Origin: DASYSA01 sp036003885
Lineage (GTDB): Bacteria > Acidobacteriota > Blastocatellia > UBA7656
NCBI GenBank assembly: GCA_036003885.1
Contig: DASYSA010000246.1
Span: 1 to 11,502, forward strand
DNA: 11,502 nucleotides
Direction of reading: 5' to 3'
This document shows positions 1 through 6,250 of this stretch, piece after piece. The translations under genes and the position numbers were made by a program. The first letter of the stretch is position 1. Each line of letters begins with the position of its first letter. Under the pieces are notes generated by a model. That model had not been told where the DNA came from, made no database searches, and was given only the letters and a program-made list of their open reading frames with translations.

Positions 1-885
1 ATCGGACTGAATAACGAGAGCATAGGCCACGAATACCTGGTTCGGGACCGGGGAAGTGAAGAAATTTGCACGACTCTTGCCGGCTGAACCGAAGGTGGAA
101 TCCAGACTGCCATCGTCGTTGTAACGCGCCAGAAGCGTGTCCTTCCCGTCAGAGAATGAGATACCTGCGGCCACAAGCTTTCCATCGTCACGGAGCACGA
201 GGCCAACCGCTGTTTCCGAGCCCGAAAAGTCTGTCGATACCTTTCCGTTCGAGCCAAAAGTTTCATCCAGACTGCCATCCGAATTGTATCGGGCGACGGC
301 AAAATCGGCCGCTCCGTTATCTGTGAAAGCCTGACCAGCTGTGACAATCCTGCCGTCCGGCTGGAGTACTACCGCCAGGCATAAGTCCTGATGGCCGAAG
401 AAGTCGGTCTCGACTTTTCCACCTGATCCGAAGGTTTCATCCAGGCTGCCATCAGAATTATAGCGAACCAGCGCAAAATCGGGGCCGCCGCTCTTCCCGC
501 TGTATGTCGTACCCGCTGCCACGATCTTACCATCGCCCTGTATGGCCAGCTTGTGGAGCGCAGTCCCGCCCGGACCGAACTCGGTCATCACCCCGCCCCC
601 CAGACCGAACGTCAAGTCGAGGTTGCCTTTGGGGTGAAAGCGCCTGATCGCGAAGGCAGTCGATGTGTCACCAGACGCTACTCCGCCGACTACGATCTCT
701 CCGTCTTCCTGAATAGCAATACAGCTGGCCCGGATCAACCGGCCGAATGAGGTCGCGACTCGGCCCTGAAAGCCAAAGTTGTCGTCCAGGTCGCCGGAGT
801 TAGCCTGGGATGGACCGAGTAGTAACAGGGAACACAATAGAGTCAGAAGCGCTGTTGCAGTACGACTGAGTGCTCTGGTAGTCAT
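1..885 (-). CDS. Secreted delta-60 repeat protein, 3'-truncated by window edge
   Basis: The reading frame is open for 295 codons from the ATG at 885 down to base 1, with no stop, so the C-terminus lies outside the window. The N-terminus (MTTRALSRTATALLTLLCSL and on) is a classical Sec signal peptide: Arg-containing n-region, Leu-rich core, probable cleavage after SQA at residue 28. The mature part consists of repeats of about 55-59 residues, each carrying an LDxTFG motif: LDDNFG 33-38, LDLTFG 89-94, LDETFG 148-153 and 206-211, LDSTFG 261-266. Between them lie 'DGKIVAAG'-like strands and 'ALVRYNSDGS'-like turns. This is the signature of the delta-60 repeat family, predicted beta-propeller-like extracellular proteins of unknown function. 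GAGGAG at 895-900 lies 9 bases upstream of the ATG and supports this start. Full-length members are often much longer and may carry C-terminal sorting or Ig-like domains, which cannot be seen here. Confidence 0.88.
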   Translation of the reverse strand, partial: MTTRALSRTATALLTLLCSLLLLGPSQANSGDLDDNFGFQGRVATSFGRLIRASCIAIQEDGEIVVGGVASGDTSTAFAIRRFHPKGNLDLTFGLGGGVMTEFGPGGTALHKLAIQGDGKIVAAGTTYSGKSGGPDFALVRYNSDGSLDETFGSGGKVETDFFGHQDLCLAVVLQPDGRIVTAGQAFTDNGAADFAVARYNSDGSLDETFGSNGKVSTDFSGSETAVGLVLRDDGKLVAAGISFSDGKDTLLARYNDDGSLDSTFGSAGKSRANFFTSPVPNQVFVAYALVIQSD

Positions 886-937
886 TTCTGAATTCTCCTC
901 GAGGGATCGGGAGAGATTGAAGTTCGTCCGGTCCGCG

Positions 938-966
938 ATATTAGCAGCTGGCAGGTGTGGGGGCAA
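938..966 (-). promoter_or_regulatory. Candidate sigma70-type promoter of the delta-60 gene
   Basis: On the minus strand, TTGCCC (966-961) is followed after exactly 17 bases by TAATAT (943-938). Each hexamer matches the sigma70 consensus at 4 of 6 positions. Transcription would start near 931 and give a leader of about 46 bases before the ATG at 885. This is a match by eye, not a measured promoter. Confidence 0.4.
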
Positions 967-1002
967 ATGGGACCCGAGTGCACCGCCGCTGCTCGTGCGC
1001 CA

Positions 1003-1032
1003 TTGACAGCACTTACGCCGCTTGTGTAGTCT
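1003..1032 (+). promoter_or_regulatory. Candidate promoter of the zinc-ribbon/rpsU operon
   Basis: A perfect -35 box TTGACA (1003-1008) is followed after 18 bases by TAGTCT (1027-1032), a weak -10 matching TATAAT at three positions. A start near 1039 would leave a 5' leader of about 130 bases before the AUG at 1170. It lies back to back with the minus-strand promoter at 938-966, so the two operons may share a control region. Confidence 0.35.
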
Positions 1033-1158
1033 ATGCAGGTTGAAGGTGGTTCGGTTTGAGACTAGATTGGGTTCTTTTGACTGGCTTGTGTCTTGCACTT
1101 CAGTCGTCACACTCCAGCTGGGGATGTTCAACAGTCGCAAACCCTCAAAATGGAGGTC

Positions 1159-1163
1159 AGGAG
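1159..1163 (+). promoter_or_regulatory. Ribosome binding site that decides the zinc-ribbon start
   Basis: AGGAG ends six bases before the ATG at 1170. The frame is open further upstream, to a possible ATG at 1056, but the extra 38 residues are rich in Ser, Gln and Asn and unlike the family. Together with this Shine-Dalgarno site, that argues for translation from 1170. Confidence 0.7.
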
Positions 1164-1169
1164 CCCGAG

Positions 1170-1391
1170 ATGGAAGAAAAAACGCTGACGTGTGCCGACT
1201 GTGGCCAGCCCTTTACTTTCTCAGCTGGCGAGCAGCAGTTTTATCAGGAGCGCGGAATGAGCGAACCGAAGCGCTGTAAGCCGTGTCGTCAGGTGCGAAA
1301 GGCGGATCGAGATAGCAGAGGGGGCGGCGGCGGCCGCTCGGGCGGGGGCGGCGGTCGAGGCGGCGGCGGCGGTTCTTACGACAGATGGTGA
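1170..1391 (+). CDS. Small zinc-ribbon protein with Gly/Arg-rich (RGG-like) tail
   Basis: This is a 73-residue protein. Residues 4-45 form a probable zinc ribbon with two Cys pairs, C8-A-D-C11 and C36-K-P-C39. Between them is the conserved 'F.F.AGEQ.FY...G...PKRC' pattern of the widespread 'probable zinc-ribbon' family (zf-trcl type, PF13451 as I recall it). The four cysteines should bind one zinc ion. Residues 46-73 are a low-complexity tail of glycine blocks separated by Arg, ending in SYDRW. It resembles RGG boxes of RNA-binding proteins, so RNA or ribosome binding is a reasonable inference, but the family function is not established. The gene ends 21 bases before rpsU and is probably co-transcribed with it. 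A start at 1056 is possible but less likely. The G-rich coding DNA at 1320-1374 is prone to sequencing or replication slippage, but the frame is intact. Confidence 0.85.
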   Translation: MEEKTLTCADCGQPFTFSAGEQQFYQERGMSEPKRCKPCRQVRKADRDSRGGGGGRSGGGGGRGGGGGSYDRW

Positions 1392-1400
1392 TTAACTTTT

Positions 1401-1406
1401 AGGAGG
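1401..1406 (+). promoter_or_regulatory. Shine-Dalgarno site of rpsU
   Basis: A full AGGAGG lies six bases before a GTG codon at 1413. It fixes GTG, not ATG, as the initiation codon for S21 and is the strongest type of site expected for a ribosomal protein gene. Confidence 0.85.
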
Positions 1407-1412
1407 TATTGA

Positions 1413-1616
1413 GTGGCAAGAGTACAGGTTCACGACAACGAGAGCATTGAGAGTGCAATTCGACGATTCAAACGTCAGGTGGCCCGTGAAGGTATCATCA
1501 CCGATACAAAGAAGCATGCATTTTATCTGAAGCCCGGTGAACGCCGTCGGCTCAAGTCTCAGGTTGCGAGACGCCGCGCCCGGAAGAGCATGAGAAAGCG
1601 GCCGACTGAAGACTAG
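1413..1616 (+). CDS. rpsU: 30S ribosomal protein S21
   Basis: This is a 67-residue, very basic protein. It matches bS21 along its whole length: N-terminal 'ARVQVHDNESIESAIRRFKR', central 'VAREGIITDTKKHAFYLKPG', and a C-terminal Arg/Lys-rich helix (RRRLKSQVARRRARKSMRK). S21 is a small-subunit protein near the platform and the anti-Shine-Dalgarno end of 16S rRNA and helps in initiation on mRNA. Translation starts with GTG behind a perfect AGGAGG. The length is normal (family about 58-75 residues). The gene follows the zinc-ribbon gene by 21 bases, which suggests one operon. The downstream neighbour is convergent (HEAT-repeat gene ending at 1669). Confidence 0.97.
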   Translation: MARVQVHDNESIESAIRRFKRQVAREGIITDTKKHAFYLKPGERRRLKSQVARRRARKSMRKRPTED

Positions 1617-1638
1617 GGTGAGAGATTCCTGTCTGTGG

Positions 1639-1673
1639 AGTAAACCCATAACCAGCGGGATCGCAGGGTTACT
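1639..1673. terminator. Weak hairpin between convergent rpsU and HEAT-repeat genes
   Basis: AGTAAACCC (1639-1647) can pair with GGGTTACT (1666-1673), with one bulged A and an 18-base loop. It lies between the convergent stops and overlaps the stop codon of the minus-strand gene. No T-run follows on either strand, so intrinsic termination is only a possibility. Confidence 0.2.
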
Positions 1674-2499
1674 TAGGAGAATGAGCAGCCATCAGCCTCT
1701 GGAGCGCTTCCTTCATTTGCGAGCGTGCCTCTTCATCCTTCTCATTAGTTACTGCTTCGGTGAGCGCCGTTACTGCTCGCTTGTCTCCCAGATCAGCGAG
1801 TGATAGCGCCGCTGTCACCTTTACCCTTTTGTCCTCATCCTTGAGCATCTGAAGTAGAGGATCACTCGCCCGACTGTCGCGAAGGGCCCCGAGCGCCGCC
1901 GCAACCGCCGCTCGCACATCCGGCGCTTCGTCTCTCACAATAGCGACCAACTCAGGTAGAGCCCGGCCATCTTTGAGCGAGCCGAGCCCGATCGCTGCCG
2001 CTCCACGCACGCTCGAGCTTGAGTCCTTAAGCGCAGCGATCAGCGGAGTGACTGCTCGCTCATCCGCCAATTGCCCCAGGACTCTTGCCGCCGCGCTCCG
2101 CACAAATGCGACCTTGTCACTCAATAACCCAATCAACGGCTCGACTGCGCGTTTGTCACTCAGGCTTCCAAGTGCATCAGCAGTCGCCGCTCGAACATCC
2201 GCATCCTGATCCTTGAGCATTCCCAACAGAGGCTCCACGGCTCGGCGATCCTCCAGATATCCGAGCTGTTCCGCGGCGTCCCGGCGCTCGGTAGCATTCT
2301 GGCTCTTGAGCTTTTCTACAAGGTGCGAGAAGTCGTCCGGCCGCGACCAGGCCGCCTCAAACAACGTGATCCCAGAAGAGGCGGCGCAAACGACAGGCCG
2401 CCCGGCCAACGCCTGTGCGCTCAACACGACTATCACGATCCCCCTGACTATGTCTCTTCCCATAAAATGAAACTGACTCGGTGGTCGATTAAATCTCAC
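1669..2499 (-). CDS. Exported HEAT-repeat (PBS-lyase type) protein
   Basis: The protein has 276 residues from a GTG at 2499. Residues 13-40 (MGRDIVRGIVIVVLSAQALA and on) look like a Sec signal peptide, so export is likely. From about residue 58 to the end there are about seven helical repeats with a period of exactly 31 residues. The 'DKRAVEPL' type motif recurs near 86, 117, 148, 179, 210 and 241, each followed by 'DVRAAAA.ALG'. This is the PBS-lyase HEAT-like (HEAT_2) pattern, a superhelical protein-binding scaffold; no catalytic role can be inferred. The GTG overlaps the deoB stop as GTGA, which favours translational coupling. The ATG at 2463 is a good alternative start because it begins the signal peptide directly, but neither has a strong Shine-Dalgarno site. 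The partner is unknown, and the link with deoB may be only transcriptional. Confidence 0.88.
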   Translation of the reverse strand: MRFNRPPSQFHFMGRDIVRGIVIVVLSAQALAGRPVVCAASSGITLFEAAWSRPDDFSHLVEKLKSQNATERRDAAEQLGYLEDRRAVEPLLGMLKDQDADVRAATADALGSLSDKRAVEPLIGLLSDKVAFVRSAAARVLGQLADERAVTPLIAALKDSSSSVRGAAAIGLGSLKDGRALPELVAIVRDEAPDVRAAVAAALGALRDSRASDPLLQMLKDEDKRVKVTAALSLADLGDKRAVTALTEAVTNEKDEEARSQMKEALQRLMAAHSPK

Positions 2500-3671
2500 A
2501 CGATTTCATTGAGAAAGCTGCGGCCTGCTGATAGTTCGAGCCCGAAATTTTGCGCTATGGTCTGCCCGATGTCGGCCAATGATGACCGAATTCCTAAATC
2601 GGCTCCTGCGCGAGCGCGTCGCCCCCACACGAGCACCGGAACGTACTCTCGCGTGTGATCCGTAGACACATCTCCTGGATCGCAGCCGTGGTCCGCACTG
2701 ATGATCAACAGATCATCCTCTCGCATCGCCTCCTGAATCTCAGGAAGCCTCAGATCGAACGCTTCGAGCGCTCGGGCGTAACCTTCAACGTCGTTGCGAT
2801 GGCCGTATAGCATGTCAAAATCGACGAGATTGGTGAAGATCAGACCGCGCGTCGTTTCCCCAAGGGCCAGCAGCGTCTGGTTCACACTGGCGTTGTTATT
2901 TCCTGCGGCGAGCTCTTCGGTTGTGCCCCGATGGCAAAATATGGAACCGATCTTCCCAACGCCGGTGACGGCGAGACCCGCAGCCTTCATTCGGTCGAGA
3001 AGGGTCTGCTCCGGCGGATCGATCGCATAGTCTTGACGCGCCTCAGTTCTCTGGAAGCTCCCCGGTTCGCCGATGAACGGCCGGGCGATTACCCGGCCCA
3101 CCCTGTCCTGGCCAGTCAGCAACTCGCGTGCAATCTCGCACCAGCGATAGAGCTGATCGAGGGGTACGACGTGTTCGTGGGCAGCTATCTGAAAGACACT
3201 GTCGGCTGAGGTGTAGACGATTGGCCGGCCCGTGCGGACATGCTCTTCACCGAGCTCCTTGATGATCTCAGTGCCGGAAGCCGCTTTGTTGCCAAGTACG
3301 CTGCGCCCTATGGCTTCTTCGAACGGGGCGAGTACGCGTCGCGGAAAACCATCGGGGTATGTTGGGAAGGGATTGCTCGTGATGATGCCCCCCATCTCCC
3401 AATGACCGGTGGTTGTGTCCTTGCCGCGAGACTGAGTCGCGGCCTTGCCGAACGCTCCGGCGGGAGCCTCGGTTGGTTGAACGGGCAGCCGCCGAATGTT
3501 GGCCAGTCCCATGCCGCGCAGATTTGGGATCTTCACTTCACGCGAACCAAGCGCGTGACCCAGGGTGTCGGAACCGGCGTCGCCATAGTCCGCGGCATCC
3601 GGCATTTCGCCTATGCCCACACTGTCAAGCACTACGAGCAGGACTCGGTTGAAAGGACCGCTTTGACTCAT
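2496..3671 (-). CDS. deoB: Phosphopentomutase
   Basis: DeoB interconverts ribose or deoxyribose 1-phosphate and 5-phosphate. It connects nucleoside salvage to the pentose phosphate pathway, in the cytoplasm. From the ATG at 3671 the protein has 391 residues, normal for the bacterial alkaline-phosphatase-superfamily enzyme. Visible metal-site and active-site motifs are LDSVGIGEMPDA (Asp16), KDTTTGHWEMGG (around 84-95, with the catalytic Thr region), DFDMLYGH (Asp286, His291), SADHGCDP (Asp327, His328) and DHTREYVP (His339). All expected manganese ligands are present, so it should be active. A TTG two codons upstream (3677) is an alternative start. The Shine-Dalgarno signal is poor for both, since GGAG abuts the ATG. 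The stop codon overlaps the start of the HEAT-repeat gene. No other nucleoside catabolism genes (deoA, deoC, deoD) are in the window. Confidence 0.96.
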   Translation of the reverse strand: MSQSGPFNRVLLVVLDSVGIGEMPDAADYGDAGSDTLGHALGSREVKIPNLRGMGLANIRRLPVQPTEAPAGAFGKAATQSRGKDTTTGHWEMGGIITSNPFPTYPDGFPRRVLAPFEEAIGRSVLGNKAASGTEIIKELGEEHVRTGRPIVYTSADSVFQIAAHEHVVPLDQLYRWCEIARELLTGQDRVGRVIARPFIGEPGSFQRTEARQDYAIDPPEQTLLDRMKAAGLAVTGVGKIGSIFCHRGTTEELAAGNNNASVNQTLLALGETTRGLIFTNLVDFDMLYGHRNDVEGYARALEAFDLRLPEIQEAMREDDLLIISADHGCDPGDVSTDHTREYVPVLVWGRRARAGADLGIRSSLADIGQTIAQNFGLELSAGRSFLNEIV

Positions 3672-3710
3672 CTCCAAATCACCGGACCGATTCTAAAGCG
3701 GACCTGCGGA

Positions 3711-3716
3711 ATTATC
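3711..3716 (-). promoter_or_regulatory. Candidate -10 element of deoB
   Basis: On the minus strand, GATAAT (5 of 6 with TATAAT) lies 40 bases upstream of the deoB ATG. No clear -35 box is found at 16-18 bases. TTGACG at 3768-3763 is too far away and would pair only with a weak TACACG. This is a guess based on the -10 match alone. Confidence 0.25.
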
Positions 3717-3796
3717 AAACAGACTGGAATCCTGGAAACGTGTACGCCGAGCCACCCGGTTACGTCAACGATTGATTGATGATATCATGGCGACTT

Positions 3797-4273
3797 ATGG
3801 CTAAAGCAAAGAACCCCATCCCCGAAGGTTTTGGCACGCTGACGGCCCATATCACTGTAAAGGCGGCGGCGGACTACATCGATTTTCTGAAACGCGCGTT
3901 TAATGCGGTCGAGATCTCGCGAGCGCCCGGACCGGGTGGCAAGCTATTTCACGCCCTCGTACGAATCGGTGATTGCAACCTGATGCTCAACGACGACTTC
4001 CCAGAGTTTGGGTTGCCGCCTATCGCGGAAGGGCGCTGGCCGCTGGTGCTGACCTTGTATGTTCCGGATGCCGACGCCGTTTTTACGCAGGCGACCGCTG
4101 CTGGTTGCGAGGTGGCCATACCGATGTCGGATCAGTTCTGGGGGGATCGGTACGGACATGTGAAAGATCCGTCTGGCTTCACCTGGGCGATTGCTACGCG
4201 CACCGAGGATTTGACTCCGGCCGAAATGCAGAAGCGTCAGGCGAAGTTGTTCGGCGGCGGCGCCGGGGCGTAG
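3797..4273 (+). CDS. VOC family (PhnB/glyoxalase-like) protein
   Basis: The protein has 158 residues from the ATG at 3797 (MAKAKNPIPEGFGTLTAHIT). Its fold signature is the vicinal oxygen chelate superfamily, PhnB-like branch: 'LTAHITVKAAADYIDFLKRA' as the first beta-alpha unit, then 'HALVRIGDCNLMLNDDFPEF', 'LTLYVPDADAVFTQATAAGC' and 'DRYGHVKDPSGFTWAIATRT' followed by ED. The 'GHVKDPSGFTWAIAT' segment is typical of PhnB-like proteins annotated as glyoxalase/bleomycin-resistance or 3-demethylubiquinone-like. The substrate cannot be told. In-frame upstream codons TTG 3776 and ATG 3779 are alternatives. No start has a clear Shine-Dalgarno site, and the family usually begins near 'IPEG', so 3797 is preferred. 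The gene is divergent from deoB and appears to stand alone. Confidence 0.88.
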   Translation: MAKAKNPIPEGFGTLTAHITVKAAADYIDFLKRAFNAVEISRAPGPGGKLFHALVRIGDCNLMLNDDFPEFGLPPIAEGRWPLVLTLYVPDADAVFTQATAAGCEVAIPMSDQFWGDRYGHVKDPSGFTWAIATRTEDLTPAEMQKRQAKLFGGGAGA

Positions 4274-4696
4274 ACCGTTGGGCAAACCAGAAGCAAAGTA
4301 GGACCGCTGCGTCTGTGTTTTACCCGACTGCAGCGACTTGCTGTCTCGGCAACGTGAGACACTCGACCTGGGTGTGTTCATCAAATCTCATGACGCCTGG
4401 CTCTCATAACGAGGGCTAGTCCTGAACTCTCGCAGTCCGGGGAGTCTCACCCTCACGTCATCCAGATCGCCCCTCAAACATTTTGTGTCGTCTTGCTTGA
4501 TAAATGTGCGGCAGGCTGCGGCGTTTGTTGACAGATCACTTGTCCCGACGTCTCGAGCGGCTATTAGGTGAGACCTCGCCTGTCGAAGTAGTCTTGTTGT
4601 TAAGGTCGCAATTGGCCGTGACGGCATTTCACCAAACTGATAGAGTTCCCTCGATATTCGAGTCTGCCGGCCGGATCAATCACCGGGAGGGTTGAT
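4274..4696. other. 423-bp stretch without a convincing gene
   Basis: Nothing firm was found here. Short open frames exist, for example 63 codons ending at 4695 on the plus strand and 79 codons on the minus strand, but they lack family resemblance. A small hairpin, CGCTGC (4305-4310) with GCAGCG (4330-4335) and a 19-base loop, lies shortly after the VOC stop but has no T-run. The promoter of the TIR/STAND unit is presumably in the right half, but no good -35/-10 pair was seen. The region could hold decayed sequence left at the junction of the TIR/STAND cassette. Confidence 0.5.
4685..4690 (+). promoter_or_regulatory. Shine-Dalgarno site of the TIR gene
   Basis: GGGAGG lies six bases before the ATG at 4697 and fixes the start of the TIR protein. 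Confidence 0.75.
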
Positions 4697-6250
4697 ATGA
4701 GCCTCACGTCTTTCACAAACGACATCTTCATCAGCTACGCTCACATTGATGACCTCAGCCCCTTCGGCGGTGAGAAAGGCTGGATTGACCTGCTCCATGA
4801 GCGGCTGTCTGTTCTGTTAGCGCAGGCACTCGGCTATGAAGTTAAGATCTGGCGCGACGGCCACGACCTGCGAGGCAATGACGAGCTGCAGGGTGCTATC
4901 GGCGACGGCGTTACGCGCTCGCTCCTGCTCGTCCCCGTCATCTCGCCCCGCTACGTCCAGTCCGACTGGTGTACGCGGGAGATGGAAGCGTTCCACGCAA
5001 GCGAGCCACCGCCAGCGTCAGCCGGGCCGGGTTACCGCTCGCGCGTCTTCAAGGTCGTCAAGACTCCCCTGCTCGAACACCTGAAGAAGCTGGAGCCGTC
5101 GCACATCAGAAACCTCATCGGCTACCAGTTCTACGCCGAAGACGAATCGACCGGCCTGTTGTGCGAGTTCAGCCCCGACCCGACGGACAAGCAGTACTGG
5201 AAGATGCTCAACCGGCTCGTGGCGGACATTACGAGAGCGCTCATCGATCTTAAGCATTCACCCAATGATCGACCGCCGGACGTCGGCGAGGTTGCCAAAC
5301 CCTCCATCAGCCCGCCCTGCACCCACGGGGTCGCGAAGATCGTGTACCTAGCCGAAACGACTTCTGACCTGACGAAGGAACGAGAGCTTGTTCGCGACGA
5401 ACTTCGGCAGCGCGGCTACGGGGTGCTCCCGGAGCAGAAGCTCCCGCTCGAGGAGATGAAGCAGACTGAGGATGCTGTGCGCGACGGCCTCTCGCGCAGT
5501 GCTTTGTCAGTCCACATCGTCGGAACGCGCTATGGGTCCACTCCCGAAGACAATGCCCGCTCGGTCGTGCGCATACAGGAGGAACTGGCCGCCGAGCGGG
5601 GCGCGGCGGACCCTGCCTTCCTTCGTCTCCTCTGGATGCCGCCCGGTCTATCGACGCCCGCCCTGGAGATTACTGACCAGCGCCAGAAGTCTTTCATCAC
5701 GGAACTTCAGAACCGCGTAACTGCAGGCGCGGAGCTCTTGCAGACGAGCGTCGAAGACCTGAAGAGCCGCATCGTCGAGAAGCTCAACCCGCCGGCGAAG
5801 ACACCCGCACGCGTCGACCGACACTCGAAGCTCAAGCAGGTGTACCTCATTTGCGAGAACCGCGACCGGAGTCTGGTGCGGCCCATCAAGGAATACCTCT
5901 TCAAGCAGAACCTGGAGGTCATTACGTGGCTCGACGAGGGCATGGCCGACGAGCTCATGAACTACCATCGCAAGAACCTCAAAGAGTGTGACGCCGCGCT
6001 CATATTCTTCGGCAGCGGCGACGAGCCCTGGGTGCGCAAGAACCTCGAGGATCTTGAGAAGGCTTACGGCTACGGGCGCGAGGACGACTGGAGCGCCAGC
6101 GCCGTATATGTCGGCTCGCCGCCGAACGAGGAGAAGAACGATTTCCTCACGCACATGGTTCCCTACGTCATCCGCAATTTCAGTTCGTTCGACCCCAACG
6201 ACCTGCGCGACTTCGTCAGCGCCGTGCAGGCCGCCGAAGGAGGTCAATGA
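4697..6250 (+). CDS. TIR - DUF4062-like - TIR-like three-domain protein
   Basis: This is a 517-residue protein with no signal peptide, so presumably cytoplasmic. Residues 8 to about 185 form a bacterial TIR domain: DIFISYAHIDD (9-19), WRDGHDLRGND (52-62) and SPRYVQSDWCTREMEAF (83-99). Glu95, in the W-C-x-x-E motif, is at the place of the catalytic glutamate of NAD-cleaving TIR enzymes. Residues 213 to about 320 look like DUF4062 (IVYLAETTSDLTKERELVRD, later HIVGTRYGS), a domain common in STAND-associated proteins. Residues 378-510 form a second TIR-like fold (KQVYLICENRDRSLVRPIKE; IKE, ITWLDE, ALIFFGSGDEPW) that lacks the glutamate. The stop codon overlaps the next gene, so the two are co-translated. 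The likely role is an NADase or signalling effector in a defence-type module with the STAND protein. That role is inferred; TIR and STAND families are known in anti-phage immunity. Confidence 0.88.
   Translation: MSLTSFTNDIFISYAHIDDLSPFGGEKGWIDLLHERLSVLLAQALGYEVKIWRDGHDLRGNDELQGAIGDGVTRSLLLVPVISPRYVQSDWCTREMEAFHASEPPPASAGPGYRSRVFKVVKTPLLEHLKKLEPSHIRNLIGYQFYAEDESTGLLCEFSPDPTDKQYWKMLNRLVADITRALIDLKHSPNDRPPDVGEVAKPSISPPCTHGVAKIVYLAETTSDLTKERELVRDELRQRGYGVLPEQKLPLEEMKQTEDAVRDGLSRSALSVHIVGTRYGSTPEDNARSVVRIQEELAAERGAADPAFLRLLWMPPGLSTPALEITDQRQKSFITELQNRVTAGAELLQTSVEDLKSRIVEKLNPPAKTPARVDRHSKLKQVYLICENRDRSLVRPIKEYLFKQNLEVITWLDEGMADELMNYHRKNLKECDAALIFFGSGDEPWVRKNLEDLEKAYGYGREDDWSASAVYVGSPPNEEKNDFLTHMVPYVIRNFSSFDPNDLRDFVSAVQAAEGGQ
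6237..6243 (+). promoter_or_regulatory. Strong Shine-Dalgarno site inside the TIR gene end
   Basis: AAGGAGG sits within the last codons of the TIR gene. It is three bases from the ATG at 6247 and six bases from the adjacent in-frame ATG at 6250. The spacing favours 6250 as the true start (TGATG junction), although 6247 (ATGA junction) is also possible. Either arrangement implies translational coupling of the two proteins. Confidence 0.7.

Noticed and set aside
1056..1169. 38-residue N-terminal extension of the zinc-ribbon protein, which begins like a signal peptide (MRLDWVLLTGLCLALQ)
   Set aside because: A good AGGAG precedes the ATG at 1170, the extension is not part of the family, and a secreted zinc ribbon with an RGG tail next to rpsU is implausible.
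1320..1374. G/C-rich simple repeat considered as an independent repeat element
   Set aside because: It encodes the Gly/Arg tail in frame and is explained by the protein's low complexity.
3240..3779. 179-codon plus-strand open frame
   Set aside because: It is antisense to the well-supported deoB gene, has no recognisable motif and no ribosome binding site.
4305..4335. Possible intrinsic terminator after the VOC gene
   Set aside because: The stem is only six base pairs with a 19-base loop and is not followed by a T-run.
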